A stretch of DNA of 64,000 bases from NCBI GenBank assembly GCA_035552195.1, contig DASZLU010000158.1, positions 100,667-164,666 on the forward strand. Reading direction: 5' to 3'. The notes beneath the pieces are model-generated. The model was not told the DNA's origin and did not search any database. It saw only the letters and a program-made list of their open reading frames with translations. A program made the translations under genes and the position numbers. This stretch comes from CAIKMD01 sp035552195 (GTDB taxonomy: Bacteria; Pseudomonadota; Alphaproteobacteria; ATCC43930; CGMCC-115725). Shown here piece by piece: positions 52,360-61,732 of the stretch (the first letter of the stretch is position 1; every line of letters starts with the position of its first letter).

Positions 52360-53010
52360 TCAGCCGTGATGGATGCAGTATTTCCAGCGGCCAAGATCGA
52401 GGTGAATGTGATCGACATGGTCGCGGTCGGAGTCCGGGTCGAGGACTTCGTTGAAATAGCCGCAGGCCTGCGTCGCGACCGCGTGTAGGAAATCGCGCGC
52501 TTTGCCGCGCGTGGTCCATTCCTGCTTTACCGAGATCATCGTGCCGTCGGTCAGCACGAAGCCGGCGATATCCATCGCGAGGCCATGCGCATGCTCGCTC
52601 TCGCGGCCGGCATGGGTCGGACGGCAGCTATAGGCGCCGAAATGGACGATCTCTTTCAGGTCGTGGCCGAAGGTCCGCTTGGCCATCGGCCTAATCACCT
52701 GGCGCTCGAACTCGTCGAATTTCAGGACGAAACCACAGGCCGCGACGGTCGGCCGGCTGAACGGTATGGTCGCGGCCGAGACGCGGATCGGATTTTGGAC
52801 GAGACAGGCCCGGCTCGTGCTTGCCGATTGGGGCTCGACCTGATACTGCACGCCGAGACGGTTAAGCTCGGCCAAACATTGCTGGTCGCTGAAGCTCATC
52901 GGTGGCGGAGCGGGCGGCGCCGAGACATGCGAGGTGCACGCCGCCAGCATCGCGAGTGTTGCCAAAGCGAGCGCACGGCGCCAGAAGCCGGAAAAGAGCG
53001 AGCCGGTCAT
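52360..53010 (-). CDS. Extensin-like family lipoprotein (peptidase-like C-terminal domain)
   Basis: 216 residues. Type II signal peptide with a lipobox (MLAACTSH), then the extensin-like C domain: CLAELNRLGVQYQ, a substrate/zinc-like run CRPTHAGRESEHAHGLAMDIAGF and DRDHVDHIHLDL (shown in pieces). The His/Asp layout resembles LAS-type (M15) peptidases, so a cell-wall hydrolase role is possible. Convergent with the S4 gene (15-base gap). Confidence 0.85.
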   Translation of the reverse strand: MTGSLFSGFWRRALALATLAMLAACTSHVSAPPAPPPMSFSDQQCLAELNRLGVQYQVEPQSASTSRACLVQNPIRVSAATIPFSRPTVAACGFVLKFDEFERQVIRPMAKRTFGHDLKEIVHFGAYSCRPTHAGRESEHAHGLAMDIAGFVLTDGTMISVKQEWTTRGKARDFLHAVATQACGYFNEVLDPDSDRDHVDHIHLDLGRWKYCIHHG

Positions 53011-53079
53011 CGATGAAATTTCAGCACGATTTCGGTAGCTTATACCTCAAATCGCAATCCTAACCATAAATATTGATCA

Positions 53080-54087
53080 ATGCCGATTGATTTAGCTCAA
53101 AGAAACTTCGCGAGATTCGATCAAGCGCGGGTCGTCGTGACCGGCGGACTAGGCTTTATCGGCTCCAATCTTGCCGCCAAGCTCGTGGCATTGGGAAGCC
53201 GGGTGTTGCTGATCGACAGCCTGCTGCCCAATTACGGCGGCAATCATTTCAACATCGCGCCGATCAAGGACCGGGTGACGGTCGCGAATGCCGATATCCG
53301 GGACACGGCGCGGATGCGGACGCTGCTCGAAGGCTGCGACTATCTCTTCAACTTGGCCGGTCAGACCAGCCATCTCGATTCGATGCACGACCCGGTGACC
53401 GATCTCGAGATCAATTGCCTGGCGCAGCTCACCTTGCTCGAAGCCTGCCGCGCGGTCTGCCCGAAAGCCGTCGTGGTCTTCGCCTCGACGCGCCAGATCT
53501 ATGGCCGGCCCGATTATCTGCCGGTCGACGAGCGGCACCTGCTCCACCCCGTTGACGTCAACGGCGTCAATAAGATGGCCGGCGAGGCCTATCACATCCT
53601 CTATCACGATGTGTACGGCATCCAGGCGACGGCGCTGCGTCTTACGAACACCTATGGTCCGCGCATGCGCATCAAGGACGCGCGCCAGACTTTCGTCGGC
53701 GTGTGGCTGCGCGCGGTGCTCGAAGGCAAACCGTTCGAGGTATGGGGCGGCGAGCAGAAGCGCGATTTCACCTATGTCGATGATGCGGTCGATGCCTTCC
53801 TGCTCGCCGCGCTGACACAGGAGGCCAAGGGTAAAGTCTTTAATCTCGGCGGCGAGCGGCCGGTCAGCCTCGACCAGCTCGCCGATCTCTTGATCGCGGC
53901 GAATGGCGGCGGTGTCTTCATGCGCCATGAATTCCCGGCCGAGCGTCGGCGCATCGATATCGGCGATTACTTCGCCTCCGACACGCTGTTCCGCGCCGTC
54001 ACCGGCTGGCGGCACAACGTCCCGCTCGAAGACGGTTTGAAACGCTCGGTCGATTATTTCCGCGAACACGGTCGCTACTATGTCTGA
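53080..54087 (+). CDS. NAD-dependent epimerase/dehydratase (nucleotide-sugar SDR)
   Basis: 335 residues. Extended SDR: cofactor motif VVVTGGLGFIGSNLA, NLAGQTSHLDSM, STRQIYGRP, and LRLTNTYGPRM. In the active site the lysine is kept but the usual YxxxK tyrosine is an asparagine (DVNGVNKMAGEAY), which is the oddity of this branch. Probable role: modifying a nucleotide sugar for surface glycan. Overlaps the DegT gene by 8 bases, so the pair is coupled and likely makes an amino sugar. Confidence 0.85.
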   Translation: MPIDLAQRNFARFDQARVVVTGGLGFIGSNLAAKLVALGSRVLLIDSLLPNYGGNHFNIAPIKDRVTVANADIRDTARMRTLLEGCDYLFNLAGQTSHLDSMHDPVTDLEINCLAQLTLLEACRAVCPKAVVVFASTRQIYGRPDYLPVDERHLLHPVDVNGVNKMAGEAYHILYHDVYGIQATALRLTNTYGPRMRIKDARQTFVGVWLRAVLEGKPFEVWGGEQKRDFTYVDDAVDAFLLAALTQEAKGKVFNLGGERPVSLDQLADLLIAANGGGVFMRHEFPAERRRIDIGDYFASDTLFRAVTGWRHNVPLEDGLKRSVDYFREHGRYYV

Positions 54088-55207
54088 GCCGGTAATTCCT
54101 CAAGCTGATCCCCGCGCCGGCTATCGCGCGCATCACGCCGAAATCGATGCCGCCCTCGCGCGGATGCTCGAAGGCGGGCGCTACATCCTCGGTCCCGAGG
54201 TCGAAGCCTTTGAACGGGAATTCGCCGCCTATATTGGCGCGCGTCACGGCATCGGCGCGGCGAGCGGTACCGAAGCGCTGGTGCTGGCGCTGAAGGCGCT
54301 CGATCTCGGGCCCGACGATTACGTCGCGACGGTCTCGCATACCGCGGTCGCGACCGTTGCCGCGATCGAGCTTGCCGGCGCGAAGCCGCTGCTGATCGAT
54401 ATCGATCCCGCGACCTATACGATCGATCCGGCGAAGCTCGAAACAGCACTTATCAAGCCGCCGGGCAAGATCGCCGCGGTGATCCCGGTGCATCTCTATG
54501 GGCTTGGCGCCGACATGAGCGCGATCTCTGCGCTCGCCAAGGGGCATGGCTTCCGCATCATCGAAGATTGCGCACAAAGCCACGGCGCTTTCCTCGACGG
54601 GCGGCGACTCGGCGGCATCGGCGATCTCGCAGCGTTCAGCTTTTATCCGACGAAGAATCTCGGCGGCATCGGCGATGGCGGTGCGGTGCTGACCAACGAC
54701 CCGGCTCTTGCCGCGCGTCTTAAAGAGCTGCGCGAGTATGGCTGGCGCCAACGCTATATCAGCGATCGCACCGGCATGAATTCGCGCCTCGACGAGATGC
54801 AGGCGGCGATCCTGCGCGTGAAGCTCCGCCATCTCGACGGCGACAATGCGGGGCGCCAGGCGATTGCCGGCATCTACGATTACGGCCTGCGCTGGTGCGA
54901 GGGCATCGGCTTGCCGGCACGGCGGCAGGGCGGCACACATGTCTTCCATCAATACGTACTGCGCTGCCGCGATCGCGACACGCTGCAAGCGGCGCTGAAA
55001 GCGCGCAACGTCGGTACCAACATCCATTATCCGATCCCGGTGCATCTGCAACCGGCATATAAGGACCGCGTCGCGGTCGGGCCGGGCGGGCTCCGGGAAA
55101 GCGAGCGCGCCGCGCGCGAAATCCTCAGCCTGCCGATGTTTCCCGAGTTGGGTGAGGCTCGGGCCGCGCGTGTCGTCGCCGCGCTGAAGGAAATCAGTTC
55201 CGGCTGA
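54080..55207 (+). CDS. DegT/DnrJ/EryC1/StrS-family sugar aminotransferase
   Basis: 375 residues. PLP aminotransferase of fold type I: GAASGTEALVLALKAL, the EDCAQSHGAFLDG segment, the PLP-binding lysine in SFYPTKNLGGIGDGGAV, and an RLDEMQAAILRVKL dimer stretch. It transfers an amino group to a keto-sugar nucleotide, presumably one made by the upstream SDR. Its end overlaps the convergent GT2 gene by 14 bases. Confidence 0.9.
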   Translation: MSEPVIPQADPRAGYRAHHAEIDAALARMLEGGRYILGPEVEAFEREFAAYIGARHGIGAASGTEALVLALKALDLGPDDYVATVSHTAVATVAAIELAGAKPLLIDIDPATYTIDPAKLETALIKPPGKIAAVIPVHLYGLGADMSAISALAKGHGFRIIEDCAQSHGAFLDGRRLGGIGDLAAFSFYPTKNLGGIGDGGAVLTNDPALAARLKELREYGWRQRYISDRTGMNSRLDEMQAAILRVKLRHLDGDNAGRQAIAGIYDYGLRWCEGIGLPARRQGGTHVFHQYVLRCRDRDTLQAALKARNVGTNIHYPIPVHLQPAYKDRVAVGPGGLRESERAAREILSLPMFPELGEARAARVVAALKEISSG

Positions 55208-56159
55208 TGATCGCCGGCTGCGCACGCTCGACCGGTTCGGCGCGTGTTGTCGAGCGCACCACCGATTGCGGTTTGCGGTTCACGGTCAGGTAAAGCCGGC
55301 CGAGATACTCGCCGATGATCCCGAGCATGATGAGCTGCACGCCGAGGAGCAGCAGCGTCGCGACGGTCAGCGAGGCCCAGCCCGGAGGGGTGCCTTCGAA
55401 GATCGCGGTGCCAAGCGCCCAGACCGCGCCGCAGAGGCCAAGGCCGCTCATCACGAAACCGGTGAAGGTCGCGATGCGCAGCGGCATCACCGAGAAATTG
55501 ACGAACATGCTGGTCCAGAGACGCAGCAGCCGCGACAGCGTGTAGTTGCTGCGTCCGGCATGACGCGGCAGATGCTCGACCTGAAGCGTGCCGATGCTCT
55601 GCGTTGCCTGCAGGATCAGCCCGTCGACATAGGGGAAGGGACCGCGATACTGCGTCACCTGCCGCGCGGCGAAGGCGCTGATGCAGCGGAAGCTCGAGAG
55701 ATAAAGTCCCTTCGGCTTGTCGAGCACTTTGTCGGCGCACCAATTGGCGAAGCGGCTGCCGATATTGCGCCAGGCGGCGTGCTGCTTCTTGGCGTAATGG
55801 GTGTAGATCACGTCTTTGCCGGTCTTCTGCGCGTGATGAAGGAGGCGCAGCACCTCGCCCGGCGGATTCTGCAGATCGTCGTCCATGGTGATGACATGCG
55901 CGCCGCTCGCCTCGCGGAGGCCGGCCATCACTGCGTTGTGCTCGCCGAAATTGCGCGCCAGATCGACGAGGGTGATCGGCACTTTGGCGCGGGCTTGCAG
56001 CCGCCGGCATTCGAGCAGGCTCGAATCCGGGCTCGCGTCGTTGACGAGGATGATCTCATGCCCGCCCGGCACGTCGAGCGCTTCGAGCGCGTCGACGAGC
56101 TCGCCGATGCTGTCGGCGCCGTTATAGACGGGAACGACGATGCTCAGAGCGTAGGTCAT
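55194..56159 (-). CDS. Polyisoprenyl-phosphate-type family 2 glycosyltransferase
   Basis: 321 residues from the ATG overlapping the methyltransferase stop (ATGA). GT-A domain: LSIVVPVYNGADSIGELV, NDASPDSS, MDDDLQNPPGEV (DXD-like); C-terminal two helices (ATFTGFVMSGLGLCGAVWALGTA, LTVATLLLLGVQLIMLGIIG in part). It matches ArnC/GtrB/DPM1-like enzymes that charge polyprenyl phosphate with a sugar for transfer by an integral membrane glycosyltransferase, which could be the ArnT-like protein two genes upstream. Confidence 0.9.
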   Translation of the reverse strand: MTYALSIVVPVYNGADSIGELVDALEALDVPGGHEIILVNDASPDSSLLECRRLQARAKVPITLVDLARNFGEHNAVMAGLREASGAHVITMDDDLQNPPGEVLRLLHHAQKTGKDVIYTHYAKKQHAAWRNIGSRFANWCADKVLDKPKGLYLSSFRCISAFAARQVTQYRGPFPYVDGLILQATQSIGTLQVEHLPRHAGRSNYTLSRLLRLWTSMFVNFSVMPLRIATFTGFVMSGLGLCGAVWALGTAIFEGTPPGWASLTVATLLLLGVQLIMLGIIGEYLGRLYLTVNRKPQSVVRSTTRAEPVERAQPAIISRN

Positions 56160-56887
56160 AGCTTTACCGCAGTCGCTAAGATTGAGCCCCCGAAGGGCAA
56201 ACGCAAGCCGCAAGCGGCGAGCGCCAGCTCGCAGCGGAGGGTCGCCGCGAACAGCCGCTCGATGAGCGGCGGCAGTAATTCGACATCGCTTTTGGCGCCG
56301 CGATGAATGAAGCGCTGCGCCACCATCAGCGGGAAGAGCAGGCTGTTCCAATAGCCGATACGGATTTCGGCAAAGCCCGCGCCACGCAGCAGCGCGCGCA
56401 CCTCGCCGGCACCGAAGCGCCGCACATTATCGACCGCGAGATCGTGGCCCGAGAACAACCAGCGATAAGCCGGCAGGTTGAGCAGCAACAGACCGCGCGG
56501 CTTGAGGCAAGGCGCAAGCGCGGCAAGCGCCTCCGCGGGCTCGACGCCGCGATGGCAGAGGACGTCGGCGCTGAAGATCGCATCGCAAGATTGCGCCGCG
56601 AGCGGCGGCGCGACGATCGAGCCGACCATCAGCATCGCGCCGCTCTTGGCGCGCGCGGTTTCCGCTGCGTCGGGATCGAACTCCAATCCATAGCAACGCG
56701 CCGACGGCACGGCGTGAGCGAGCCTCGTCAGCAAGCCGCCGGTGCCGCAGCCGGCATCCAGCAACACGCCGCCGTTCGCGTTGCCGCTCCGGCGCTGCCA
56801 GGCGCGAATGAGATTCGCGTGCAGGCCGCGAAACCACCAGCCGCGCTCTTCGGCGGCGGCGAGCCGCTCATATTCGCGGCGTTCCAT
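56156..56887 (-). CDS. SAM-dependent methyltransferase (class I)
   Basis: 243 residues; the reading frame continues upstream without a stop, but the ATG at 56887 is where homology begins. Rossmann fold with motif I GVLLDAGCGTGGLLTRLA, acidic loop EFDPDAAETA, and a later LLLNLPAYRWLFSGHD typical of the bacterial methyltransferase next to polyprenyl glycosyltransferases. An N-terminal EYERLAAAEERGWWFRGLH segment is conserved in this family. Substrate unknown. Confidence 0.85.
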   Translation of the reverse strand: MERREYERLAAAEERGWWFRGLHANLIRAWQRRSGNANGGVLLDAGCGTGGLLTRLAHAVPSARCYGLEFDPDAAETARAKSGAMLMVGSIVAPPLAAQSCDAIFSADVLCHRGVEPAEALAALAPCLKPRGLLLLNLPAYRWLFSGHDLAVDNVRRFGAGEVRALLRGAGFAEIRIGYWNSLLFPLMVAQRFIHRGAKSDVELLPPLIERLFAATLRCELALAACGLRLPFGGSILATAVKL

Positions 56888-56901
56888 GGCTGTTCGACAG
56901 G

Positions 56902-58623
56902 TTAGTTGGCGCCGGCAAGCATGCCGGGCCGGCGGGCGCCGGCGACGATGGCGCGGCGATCGAGCACGAGCGACAGCAGCGTGCCCATGCGTTCGACACG
57001 ATAGACCACGGTGCCGGGCAGCGATTTGTCGCAATCGTCCTTGGTGAAGGCGATGAAGAAATCCGCGTTCTCGTGATCCTCGGTGAAGATGAAATTCGGC
57101 GGAAAGTAATAGGCTGCGGAGCCGGGGGGGCCGCAGACCGCGACGGTGAAGTCGCGATCCATGAAATCGCCGCCGTATTCGGCTTTCAGATAATCGCGCA
57201 ATCCATGGACGGCTTCGTCGTAGGAGTTCGCCCAGTAATCGAGCTTGAAGAGGCCCTGCGCGCCTTTCGTGCCGCCGATGAACGCGTTGTAGTAGACATA
57301 TTCGTCGGGATGCAGCTGGGCCATCGTCGCGATGTGAGCGAAGCCGTAAAGGACGAGCACGGCAAATGCCGCGTGACGCACCCGCGGCGCGGAGAGCTTC
57401 TGCCAGGCGCGATCGGCGAGCAGCGCGGCCACCGCGGCGATCGGCGGCAACACGAAAATGAAATGCCGCATGCCGTCGAACAGCACGGCCTTGATCGCGA
57501 TCGCATAACACACAGGAAAGAGGATCGTGAACGCGACCATGAAGCGCATCAGCACACGGTTGCGGCCGATCGCGCCGAAATCGCGCCACAGCAGATAGAG
57601 CGCAACGAACGGCGAGGCGACGAGCAGCAGCAGCACGATCTCGGGCAGCGCCAAAAGGATATGCACCGGCAGATAGGTCCAGGGCAGATCCGCCGCCATG
57701 ATGTAATGGCCGGCAAAGAGCGTGCGGAACGGGAATTCCTGATGCGAGAAAGTGGCGAGCGCCGAAAGCGGATTGGCGATCGGCCCGTGCTGCGCCCAGG
57801 GCCAGAAGATCAGCATCACCGGATAGGCGATGGCGATCACCGGAATGAAGACGCGGAAACCGCCGACGATGCCTTCACGGAAGAACATGCCGACGCGCCG
57901 CGTCTCGAGCCCGCGCCACAGCGCGAAGAGGCTCAGGAGCAGGCCGAGATAGCCGAAGAGAAGCAGCCCGCCGACGCGCACGCCGAGGGTCAGGCCGCAA
58001 GCGAGGCCGAGCTTCAAGACGAGCTGCCAGCGCGGCCGCGGTAGGCTCGGGATGATGAGGACGAGGTAATAGACCGCCCAGACGGCGCCGGCCGCGAAGG
58101 GGATGTCCTTCGGGTTGTTGAACATCTGGCCGTAGTAATTGGGGATCAGCGCCAGGAAGAGTGCGGCAAGGAAGCCGGCGCGCGGCCCACCCAGCGTCCG
58201 GCCGAGTTTCCATGTGCCGACCAGGCCTACGACGCCGACCATCGCGTTGAGCAGATGCCGGGTCTCATACGTGCCGAAGGGCGAGATGGTGTTGAGCGCG
58301 GCGGCGATCGAATCGAAGACCGCGCCGTAATTATAAAAATCCATCCAGTGCAGGGAGCGCAGATCGCTGAACCCCGACACGTAGTAATTGAGGACGAAGA
58401 CGCCGTACCAATTGTGGCCGTCCTCGTCCCAGGTGACGCCGTAATCCTGGAAGGTCAGCAGGGCGATGATGACGACGGCGCCAAAAAGGATGCAGGCGAG
58501 ACCGTCCCAGGACGGGACAAGCCAGCGCGCAGCGCCGAATTCGCTGCGCGAAGCGCCACGTTCCGTGTACGCAGCACCGAATTCGGTACGTGCCGCCGGT
58601 TGCGGCAGTTCCGTTGTACTCAT
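56902..58623 (-). CDS. ArnT/PMT-like integral membrane glycosyltransferase (GT39 family)
   Basis: 573 residues from MSTTELPQP; ATG 58623. About 12 membrane helices. The first periplasmic loop has the acidic pair needed for catalysis (TWDEDGHNWYG). Other hallmarks are NYYGQMFNNPKDIPFA and FDGMRHFIFVLPP. It should move a sugar from a polyprenyl-phosphate donor to a surface glycan or lipid. C-terminal ~120 residues form a soluble domain with DEYVYYNAFIGG and YWANSYDEAVHGLRDYL. Confidence 0.85.
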   Translation of the reverse strand: MSTTELPQPAARTEFGAAYTERGASRSEFGAARWLVPSWDGLACILFGAVVIIALLTFQDYGVTWDEDGHNWYGVFVLNYYVSGFSDLRSLHWMDFYNYGAVFDSIAAALNTISPFGTYETRHLLNAMVGVVGLVGTWKLGRTLGGPRAGFLAALFLALIPNYYGQMFNNPKDIPFAAGAVWAVYYLVLIIPSLPRPRWQLVLKLGLACGLTLGVRVGGLLLFGYLGLLLSLFALWRGLETRRVGMFFREGIVGGFRVFIPVIAIAYPVMLIFWPWAQHGPIANPLSALATFSHQEFPFRTLFAGHYIMAADLPWTYLPVHILLALPEIVLLLLVASPFVALYLLWRDFGAIGRNRVLMRFMVAFTILFPVCYAIAIKAVLFDGMRHFIFVLPPIAAVAALLADRAWQKLSAPRVRHAAFAVLVLYGFAHIATMAQLHPDEYVYYNAFIGGTKGAQGLFKLDYWANSYDEAVHGLRDYLKAEYGGDFMDRDFTVAVCGPPGSAAYYFPPNFIFTEDHENADFFIAFTKDDCDKSLPGTVVYRVERMGTLLSLVLDRRAIVAGARRPGMLAGAN

Positions 58624-58707
58624 CCCGAACCCGTTCTCCACGCGCACGACGCGCCGTAGCCCGGCTGATTTCTCGAAGCCCCCAGAAACCGAAAGTCCCC
58701 GGTCGGC

Positions 58708-59871
58708 TTAAAGCCCGGCGTCCTTCATCATTTTCCCGACAACGCGCTCCGAGGCGAAAAATTCCTCGGCCACCCGACGCGCCGCCTTGGCATGCCTTGG
58801 GTAATCGGCATTGACCGCCTTGATCGCTTCCAGGGCACCGGCCTTATCCTGGTATTGAAAGAGGCCTTCGCCGACAGGAATGAACCGGTCGAACTCGGTT
58901 GCCATGGTGACGACCGGCCGGCCGGAGGCAAGATAACAGACGCTGCGGTCGCTGAACCAGCCGCTTTTCGGCCGCACATAGATGTCCTTCGCCACCGTGA
59001 ACTCGCCGCGCGAGCCGCGAATGAAATCGCCGTAAGCGTCGACGCTGGCCGAGACTGGGCGCGGATCGGTCAGGCGCCAGCCGGCCGCGGCGACCTGGGC
59101 TTCGATCTCCGCCGTTGGCGGCAGCATCGCCATCGTAAATCGAGCCCCGGCCTCTTTGGGCACATCCAGCATGCGCAGGAAGTTCACATGCTTTGACCAC
59201 ACATAATGCTCGCCCTCGAACTCGATGTTCTTGCCCTTGTTCTCCCAGGTGGCGATAGTGCTGAAAGCCTCGGGTGCGCCTGGAGCCTCGGGCCAGAGGC
59301 TGGTTTCGACCGGCGGTCGCGTTGGCTGCCACGGAATGCCGCACAGCGGCACGATCCAGCCTGGACCGCCGACATTCTCGCCATAGGTGAAGAAATGTGT
59401 ATGCGCGTCGAGATAGGCGCGGGCGCCGGGATCGGCCTTGGCGTATTTGATCTGCTCAAAGACCGGATCGGTGTCGACCATGATGCGCACCGGGCAGGCC
59501 ATATGCTCATCGCGCAGCCTGGTCGCGCCGCAGAGATTGATCAGCGCATCCGCGCCTTTCAGCAGCTCGAAGACGCGCTCGCGCGACAGGCCGTGATAGA
59601 CGTCGTTGATCGCATCCCAATAGGCCCAGCGATCCTTGAAGCCGAAACGCTCGATCGAATCTTTGAGAAAGCCGACATTGTAGCTGCAATCCATCATCAC
59701 GCTGTTGGCGCGCGGATCGTAGGGATTGGCGCCGTGATTCTCGACATACCACGTGTCGTAGCCGAGCTTCTGCAGCCCGACGAGATATTGCAGCGCCTGC
59801 CACGCGATGCCGGCCATCGGCATTTGCGCGACGAAGTGCAGGAGGACCACGCGACCCCTGGCCATCGTCAA
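58708..59871 (-). CDS. GT-B-like glycosyltransferase family protein
   Basis: 387 residues; ATG behind GGGAG, with a second ATG two codons later. GT-B-like features: an N-terminal Rossmann unit (VVLLHFVAQMPMAGIAWQAL), and a second half with RPKSGWFSDRSVCYLASGRPVVTMATEFDRFIPVGEGLFQY, where SGRP and the terminal E of GEGL look like the donor-phosphate loop (shown in pieces). It resembles family-1-like transferases but no close family was recognised. Same strand as the glycan genes. Confidence 0.7.
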   Translation of the reverse strand: MTMARGRVVLLHFVAQMPMAGIAWQALQYLVGLQKLGYDTWYVENHGANPYDPRANSVMMDCSYNVGFLKDSIERFGFKDRWAYWDAINDVYHGLSRERVFELLKGADALINLCGATRLRDEHMACPVRIMVDTDPVFEQIKYAKADPGARAYLDAHTHFFTYGENVGGPGWIVPLCGIPWQPTRPPVETSLWPEAPGAPEAFSTIATWENKGKNIEFEGEHYVWSKHVNFLRMLDVPKEAGARFTMAMLPPTAEIEAQVAAAGWRLTDPRPVSASVDAYGDFIRGSRGEFTVAKDIYVRPKSGWFSDRSVCYLASGRPVVTMATEFDRFIPVGEGLFQYQDKAGALEAIKAVNADYPRHAKAARRVAEEFFASERVVGKMMKDAGL

Positions 59872-59884
59872 ATTGCTCCCATCG

Positions 59885-60442
59885 TCAGGTGGTTTCCGGA
59901 TAGTCGATGGTGACGACTTCGATCTGCTCGACGCCGTTCGGCGTGTTGAGGTCGACCGTGTCGCCTTCGCGCGCTTTCAAGAGCGCGCGTGCGATCGGCG
60001 ATACCCAGCTCACGCGTTTCGCATCGGATGTCGCTTCGTCGACGCCGACGATGGTGATCGTGTTCTCGGTCCCGTCTTCGGTCGCATAGGTGACGGTCGC
60101 GCCGAAGAATACCTGATCGCGCCGCGTCTGCCGCATCGGGTCAACGACCTCGGCGCTCTCCATGCGCTTGGTGAGATAGCGGATGCGGCGATCGATCTCG
60201 CGCAGCCGCTGCTTGCCGTAAATGTAATCGCCATTCTCCGACCGGTCGCCGTTGCCGGCGGCCCAGGCGACGGTCTCGACCACTTTCGGCCGCTCCTCGC
60301 GGACGAGCTTCTTCATCTCGTCCTGCATGGCGGCGAAGCCCTGCGGCGTCATGTAATTCTTGAGACCGGTCGGCAGTGGGGCGCCGCCTTCCGGGGCATC
60401 ATCTTCGACGGCGTCCGTCTCTTTGGTGAAAGCCTTGCTCAT
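59885..60442 (-). CDS. greB: Transcription elongation factor GreB
   Basis: 185 residues from ATG 60442. The N-terminal antiparallel coiled coil carries the acidic tip (NGDRSENGDYIYGKQRLREID, in part), the C-terminal FKBP-like domain contains VVDPMRQTRRDQVFFGATVTY and IVGVDEATSDAKRVSWVSPIARALL. It is GreB-type and about 27 residues longer at the front than E. coli GreB (an acidic, proline-rich tail). It rescues backtracked RNA polymerase. It sits in a tight minus-strand series with an FkbM methyltransferase (10-base gap) and the GT-B gene (13-base gap). Confidence 0.93.
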   Translation of the reverse strand: MSKAFTKETDAVEDDAPEGGAPLPTGLKNYMTPQGFAAMQDEMKKLVREERPKVVETVAWAAGNGDRSENGDYIYGKQRLREIDRRIRYLTKRMESAEVVDPMRQTRRDQVFFGATVTYATEDGTENTITIVGVDEATSDAKRVSWVSPIARALLKAREGDTVDLNTPNGVEQIEVVTIDYPETT

Positions 60443-60452
60443 CAATGTCAGC

Positions 60453-61226
60453 TTATCGACTGACGGCGCCATCGTCGAGAAAGGCATAGACGTCGCCGGC
60501 TTTGTCCTCGCGCGGCAGGCGCTTGAGGTCGGCGCCGATCTCGGCCGCGCCGAGCCAGCGCGGAATGGCCAAGGCCATGCTCTCGCCGACCGAGCGATTG
60601 AAGCGATACGTGCCGAGCCGATTGAGCCGCGCGATGGCGACCAGCGCCGGATCGAGCGCCGCCGGCAGGTATTCGAGCGAGATGCCGGAGAGCGGCCGCG
60701 ATAGGCCTTCGAGCACTGCATGCTCATAGCCTTCGACATCGATCTTGCAGAAGGCAGGCTGGCCATGTGCCGCGATCAGCGCATCGAGCGTTGTTACCTC
60801 GACCTCGATCTCCTCGCGCCAGCGCACATGGCGGAAGCCGCGACTCTCGCCGGCTTGCGCGATGTAGTCGGGCGATAGGGTCGCCACGGTCGGATGCGCC
60901 GGATCGATCGAAAGCCTAGCCTTGCCGCGCGCGGCGCCAAGCGCCGCACCGACGAGAATAACGCGCGGGTCGTTGCCGAAGCGGCGTTTCAGACCTGCCA
61001 TCAAACGCGGCTGCGGTTCGACCGCGACGACGCGCGCGCCGAGGTTGAGGAAGTGCGCGAGCCGGTCGCCGACATGCGCGCCGACATCGAAACAGAGATC
61101 ACCCGGCCGAATGAATTGGCGGTAAAATCCCCTGGCGCGCCGCACCTTGAGCGGATTGCCACGATAGACCACGGTCGAGCGCGCGATGCCGTAGCCGCGC
61201 CGGAAGACTGAAACCAGGTGAGTCAT
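60453..61226 (-). CDS. FkbM-family methyltransferase
   Basis: 257 residues. FkbM fold: CFDVGAHVGDRLAHFLNLGARVVAVEPQPRL, then CKIDVEGYEHAVLEGL near residues 163-178 (shown in pieces). FkbM enzymes O-methylate sugars or natural products. First gene of the minus-strand series FkbM-greB-GT-B-GT39-MT-GT2, all in one direction and close together. Confidence 0.9.
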   Translation of the reverse strand: MTHLVSVFRRGYGIARSTVVYRGNPLKVRRARGFYRQFIRPGDLCFDVGAHVGDRLAHFLNLGARVVAVEPQPRLMAGLKRRFGNDPRVILVGAALGAARGKARLSIDPAHPTVATLSPDYIAQAGESRGFRHVRWREEIEVEVTTLDALIAAHGQPAFCKIDVEGYEHAVLEGLSRPLSGISLEYLPAALDPALVAIARLNRLGTYRFNRSVGESMALAIPRWLGAAEIGADLKRLPREDKAGDVYAFLDDGAVSR

Positions 61227-61378
61227 GCTACTTGCCGGCGGAGGTCATTCTGCGAAGCGTTCCCGTGAAAATAATAGTGCCATAGCGGATTTAGCATTTC
61301 GGCGCGGCAATTTGCGTTTGGCGAGAAGGCGAAAAATTATAAAATGGTGCCCGTCAAGCTAGGCTAGAGGAAATCGGA

Positions 61379-61732
61379 ATGGCTACTCGAGTCCTCGTCG
61401 TCGACGACGATGACGCGTTTCGTTATGCGCTGGTCAAAATGCTGGCGGATGCCGGTTTTGAGGCTGTCGAGGCGCCGGACTATCGCCTGGCGCTGGACAT
61501 TCTCGACGACAAGAAGCCGATGGCGCTTCTGGTCATGGATATCGTCATTCCGGTCGTCAACGGCTTCGCGCTGGCACGGATGGCGCGCATGCGTCATCGC
61601 GAGGTCAAGGTCATTTACGTCTCTGCCTTCGACGTGCCGGTTGACGAAGCGATCGGGCCGGTGCTGCGCAAGCCGGTCGATAGCGACACCTTGATGGCCG
61701 AGGTTCGCAAGGCGCTCGCGGGCAACACCTAG
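61379..61732 (+). CDS. Single-domain response regulator (CheY/DivK-like)
   Basis: 117 residues, only a receiver domain. Acidic pocket DDDD at 10-13, phospho-acceptor D54 (VMDIVIP), S82 (VSAFD) and conserved K98 (RKPV). No output domain, so it probably signals by protein-protein contact or as a phosphorelay carrier. The histidine kinase partner is not adjacent. Divergent from FkbM across a 152-base spacer. Confidence 0.9.
   Translation: MATRVLVVDDDDAFRYALVKMLADAGFEAVEAPDYRLALDILDDKKPMALLVMDIVIPVVNGFALARMARMRHREVKVIYVSAFDVPVDEAIGPVLRKPVDSDTLMAEVRKALAGNT

Noticed and set aside
56888..57589. Upstream extension making the methyltransferase a 477-residue protein
   Set aside because: The added 234 residues are an out-of-frame reading of the GT39 gene; homology starts at the ATG at 56887.
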